A stretch of DNA of 64,000 bases from Dietzia aurantiaca. Lineage in GTDB: Bacteria; Actinomycetota; Actinomycetes; Mycobacteriales; Mycobacteriaceae. Position 1 is the first letter of the stretch, and each line of letters begins with the position of its first letter. The notes below the pieces were generated by a model. The model had not been told where the DNA came from and ran no database searches. It saw only the letters and a program-made list of their open reading frames with translations. This document shows positions 61,747-64,000 of this stretch, one piece after another. Both the position numbers and the translations under genes were made by a program. Location of the stretch: contig NZ_JAIFXZ010000007.1 in the NCBI RefSeq assembly GCF_021033825.1, forward strand, positions 83,756 to 147,755, given 5' to 3'.

Positions 61747-61910
61747 GTGCTCCCCTGTCCGGGCCCGGGTCGACTGGTCGGGCCGCTGGTGTCCCACCGT
61801 AGCGGCCCGCCGCACCCCGTGAGGGGAGGTCGCGCGGCGCGGATCTCGGCTCGCTGCGCACGGTCGGCAGCGCTGATCCGCGGTCCGACCGCAGCCGGTC
61901 CCGGTCCTGT

Positions 61911-63119
61911 CTACCGCGCCGGCACCGGTGGGACGTACTCGCGCAGTACGCATCGGCTGCCGCTGTAGATGGTGGCCATGCAGCGGTTGCAGTGCACGCA
62001 CAGCGACCGGCGGCGCTCGTCCGCCTCGAGCTTGTTCGGCAGGTCCGGCTCGCGCAGCAGTCCGCGGCCCATGGCCACGAACTCGAAGCCGGCGCCCATG
62101 GCCTTGTCGATGGATGGCCGGTCGACGATCCCGCCGAGCAGCATCATCGGCAGGTCGACGGCCTCACGGATCTGCCGTGCGTCGTCGAACATGTACGCGT
62201 CGGTGTACGGGTACTCCTTGAACATCCTCGGCCCGACGACCTTCATGCCCATCTTGATCACGGGCGGCTGGGTCGCGGCGAACTCCTCCAGCGGCGCATC
62301 CCCCTTGAACAGGTAGATGGGGTTGAGCAGCGAGCTGCCCACGGTCATCACCAGCGCGTCGGCGGAGCCGTCCTGCTCGATCCACCTGGCCACCTGTACG
62401 GCCTCGTCGATCCAGAACCCGCCGGGCACGCCGTCGTCCATGTTGAGCTTGATGGTCACGGCGATCGTGTCGCCTACGGCGTCGCGGACGGCGCGGCCGA
62501 TGCGACGCGCGAACCGGGCGCGGTTCTCGAGCGAGCCGCCGTAGGCGTCCTTGCGCCTGTTCAGCTTGGGGCTGAGGAACTCGCTGACGAGGTAGTTGTG
62601 CCCGAAGTGGACCTCGATGGCGTCGAAACCGGCTTCACGGGCGCCGCGGGCGGCCCGCACGTGGTCGGCGATGATCCTGTCGATGTCGGCCTCGGTGCAC
62701 GCCTTGGTCAGGGACATCCCGGTGGGCGCGGGGATGCGCGACGGCCCCATCGCGGGCATCCCGTTGGAGGCGGAGTTGGCCACGGCGCCGGCGTGACCGA
62801 CCTGCGCGGAGACCGCGGCGCCCTCGGCGTGCACGGCGTCGGTGAGCTTGCGCAGCATCCCGCGGTCGTCCATGCCCCAGTGGTACTGGTGCCGGTCGGT
62901 CCGCCCCTCCGGTGAGGTCGCGAGGTAGGCGACCGTGGTCATCCCGACGCCACCACGCGCGTACTCGGCGTGGAACTCGATGAGCTCGTCGGTCACGCGA
63001 CCGTTCGGGCACCGCCCCTCGAAGGTCGCGGCCTTGACGATGCGGTTACGCAGCGTCACGTTGCCGATCTTGCCGGGACTGAAGACGTCGGGGGCAGGGG
63101 TTCCGGGCGCGAGAAGCAT
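61911..63119 (-). CDS. NADH:flavin oxidoreductase/Old Yellow Enzyme family protein
   Basis: A 402-residue FMN TIM barrel. FMN-contacting segments include RIVKAATFEGRC, AQVGHAGAVA (active-site His region), FDAIEVHFGHNYLVSEFLSPKLN and FVAMGRGLLREPDL. The C-terminus carries CVHCNRCMATIYSGSRC, a C-x2-C-x2-C-x9-C cluster like the 4Fe-4S site of 2,4-dienoyl-CoA reductase-type enzymes, but the second NAD(P)H/FAD domain of those enzymes is absent. It probably reduces an activated alkene. A TATAGT -10 box lies 6 nt before the ATG. Confidence 0.9.
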   Translation of the reverse strand: MLLAPGTPAPDVFSPGKIGNVTLRNRIVKAATFEGRCPNGRVTDELIEFHAEYARGGVGMTTVAYLATSPEGRTDRHQYHWGMDDRGMLRKLTDAVHAEGAAVSAQVGHAGAVANSASNGMPAMGPSRIPAPTGMSLTKACTEADIDRIIADHVRAARGAREAGFDAIEVHFGHNYLVSEFLSPKLNRRKDAYGGSLENRARFARRIGRAVRDAVGDTIAVTIKLNMDDGVPGGFWIDEAVQVARWIEQDGSADALVMTVGSSLLNPIYLFKGDAPLEEFAATQPPVIKMGMKVVGPRMFKEYPYTDAYMFDDARQIREAVDLPMMLLGGIVDRPSIDKAMGAGFEFVAMGRGLLREPDLPNKLEADERRRSLCVHCNRCMATIYSGSRCVLREYVPPVPAR

Positions 63120-63125
63120 GCGGGA

Positions 63126-63131
63126 ACTATA
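63126..63131 (-). promoter_or_regulatory. leaderless -10 element (TATAGT) of the OYE-like gene
   Basis: Minus-strand TATAGT, then 6 nt (TCCCGC), then ATG at 63119. Near-consensus -10. Confidence 0.55.
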
Positions 63132-63179
63132 ACTTGTTCCAGTCAGTCTGGCGGGGGCCTGGCCAGCCTGTTTGCCGGG

Positions 63180-63500
63180 TCAGGCCGCCGAGCCCAGTTC
63201 CACCAGTACCACCCCGGCGCCGATCATCGCGATCCCGGCGCCCATCAGCGGACTGAGCGGTTCGCGGAACAGGAACCGGCTCGCCACCGCGGCCAGCGCC
63301 ACGCCGGCGGCCGTCCAGATGCCGTACGCCACGCCCAGTGGCATCCCGGCGGCGAGCGTCAGGGACAGCAGGGCGAACGCGGCCAGGTAGCCGGGCACCA
63401 CCGCGAGGTACCACCGACGGTCGTCGACCGCCTTGCGGAGGGAGAGGGTCGCCGCGAGTTCGAGGACGATGGCGACGACGAGATACGCCCACCCGGTCAC
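63180..63500 (-). CDS. SMR-family multidrug efflux subunit (second of pair)
   Basis: A 106-residue, four-TM small multidrug resistance protein. TM1 holds the essential Glu in AIVLELAATLSLRKAV; the family signature GMPLGVAYGIWTAAGV lies in TM3. It starts at a GTG overlapping the stop of the preceding SMR gene (GTGA), so the two are made together and likely form a heterodimer, as in EbrAB or YkkCD-like pairs. Substrate (cationic drugs, guanidinium-type or polyamines) cannot be told from sequence. Confidence 0.88.
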   Translation of the reverse strand: MTGWAYLVVAIVLELAATLSLRKAVDDRRWYLAVVPGYLAAFALLSLTLAAGMPLGVAYGIWTAAGVALAAVASRFLFREPLSPLMGAGIAMIGAGVVLVELGSAA

Positions 63501-63892
63501 ACGGGCACCCCTTCCGCGGCGCGGGCTCGCTGGGCCCCCAGTTCGACGCACAGGACCCCGGCGATGATGACCGCGATGCCCGCGCCCATCAGCGGGGTCA
63601 GCGGCTCGGCGAAGATCAGCGCGGACAGCGCCGCGGTGAGCACGACCCCCGCGGCGCCCCAGATCCCGTACGCCACGCCGAGCGGCATCCTGGCCCGCAG
63701 GGTCAGTGCGAGGAACACGAACGCTCCCGCGTAGCCCAGCACCACCACCAGGTAGAGCACCGGAGAGGTCAGCGCGCCCTTGAGCGAGAGCGAGCCCGCC
63801 ACCTCCAGCCCGATGGCCGCCATGAGGAATCCCCACCGGCGGGCCGTGCCCGCGCCCGCTCCACCGGGTACTCGGCCGCCGGGCTCAGTCAC
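63497..63892 (-). CDS. SMR-family multidrug efflux subunit (first of pair)
   Basis: A 131-residue SMR protein. It has an unusual ~25-residue Gly/Ala/Pro-rich N-terminal extension before TM1 (FLMAAIGLEVAGSLSLKGAL with the essential Glu). The TM3 signature is RMPLGVAYGIWGAAGV; the C-terminus has a short polar tail. The GTG at 63892 overlaps the end of the upstream DHDPS-like gene; an internal ATG near TM1 is an alternative start that would remove the extension. Confidence 0.85.
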   Translation of the reverse strand: MTEPGGRVPGGAGAGTARRWGFLMAAIGLEVAGSLSLKGALTSPVLYLVVVLGYAGAFVFLALTLRARMPLGVAYGIWGAAGVVLTAALSALIFAEPLTPLMGAGIAVIIAGVLCVELGAQRARAAEGVPV

Positions 63893-64000
63893 GGGGACCG
63901 ATGGTCTGCAGCGCGGACCGGACGGCCTCACGCTCGTCCCCGCTCAGCGGCAGCACCGGGTGGTGAAGGCCCTCGTGGCGTACGAGGCCGGTCTCGGCGG
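63885..64000 (-). CDS. partial dihydrodipicolinate synthase/N-acetylneuraminate lyase-family protein (C-terminal end)
   Basis: Only the last 37 residues are in the window; the gene continues beyond 64000. The fragment (TGLVRHEGLHHPVLPLSGDE, then EAVRSALQTIG) resembles the C-terminal helix end of DapA-like aldolases, where a P-x-L-P-L-s pattern precedes the last helix. Its stop overlaps the GTG of the SMR pair, so all three genes are probably one transcript. The family call rests on a short segment. Confidence 0.5.
   Translation of the reverse strand, partial: AETGLVRHEGLHHPVLPLSGDEREAVRSALQTIGPRD

Noticed and set aside
63501-64000. Guanidine riboswitch for the SMR pair
   Set aside because: The SMR genes begin inside the upstream coding region, leaving no leader RNA for such a switch in the visible sequence.

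Overview
The window is a contiguous piece of a very GC-rich actinobacterial chromosome. Long antisense open frames, frequent GTG starts and frequent ATGA/GTGA stop-start overlaps are all visible. Gene content and order point to Mycobacteriales: the blocks pmt/rsmI, pabB, metG-tatD-rpfB-ksgA and ispE follow the order known from mycobacteria and corynebacteria. The window also has an F420-type luciferase-like oxidoreductase, a class I cholesterol oxidase, LysE/LysG and RpfB. I favour Dietzia or a close relative, but the genus is an inference. I see no rRNA, tRNA, CRISPR array or IS transposase.

Layout. 1-5.8 kb: TPP enzyme (PoxB-like), thiolase-like enzyme, flavin reductase, MFS exporter. 5.9-10.2 kb: glmU-prs-arsC-like-trpF-like, then rplY (Ctc). 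10.3-11.9 kb: lysE/lysG divergent pair. 11.9-14.9 kb: pth, a DUF1990 protein, prfC, followed by a 306-bp intergenic region full of degenerate tandem repeats. 15.2-20.7 kb: LLM oxidoreductase; secreted hydrolase - MFS - beta-glucosidase operon. 20.8-25.4 kb: LysR - MFS - zinc ADH - flavin amine oxidase. 25.4-33.3 kb: an envelope thiol-redox locus. One arm is a CPxC membrane protein, a BlaI repressor and an M56 protease. The other, divergent arm is DsbA-CcdA-CcdA-DsbA-CcdA-Lnt. A double dyad that looks like a BlaI operator lies between them. A degenerate serine-hydrolase lipoprotein gene follows. 35-41.9 kb: AI-2E permease, enoyl-CoA hydratase-like enzyme, PPK2, cholesterol oxidase-like GMC enzyme, TetR, HAD hydrolase. 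41.9-43.4 kb: a small cassette with a single AbiEi/DUF559-like gene bounded by 75-bp inverted clusters of a 19-21 bp repeat. 43.4-53.7 kb: ABC-F, ispE, an inserted YeiH/LysR pair, ksgA, rpfB with an upstream ORF, tatD, metG. 53.7-64 kb: BCCT transporter, pabB, rsmI, pmt, MscS, SDR-DoxX, OYE-like enzyme, a pair of SMR transporters and the end of a DHDPS-like gene.

A unifying regulatory observation is a strict leaderless-promoter architecture. A TAnnnT hexamer lies exactly 6 or 7 nt before the start codon of at least 13 genes. It supports several of the start choices made here, and in two cases the hexamer overlaps the stop codon of the upstream gene.

The most novel-looking items are the repeat-bounded nuclease-like cassette (41956-43270), the leaderless upstream ORF that overlaps rpfB and carries a 12-bp hairpin, the BlaI-controlled Dsb/CcdA locus, a ksgA with no canonical start codon, and a cholesterol oxidase with Gln in place of the isomerisation Glu.
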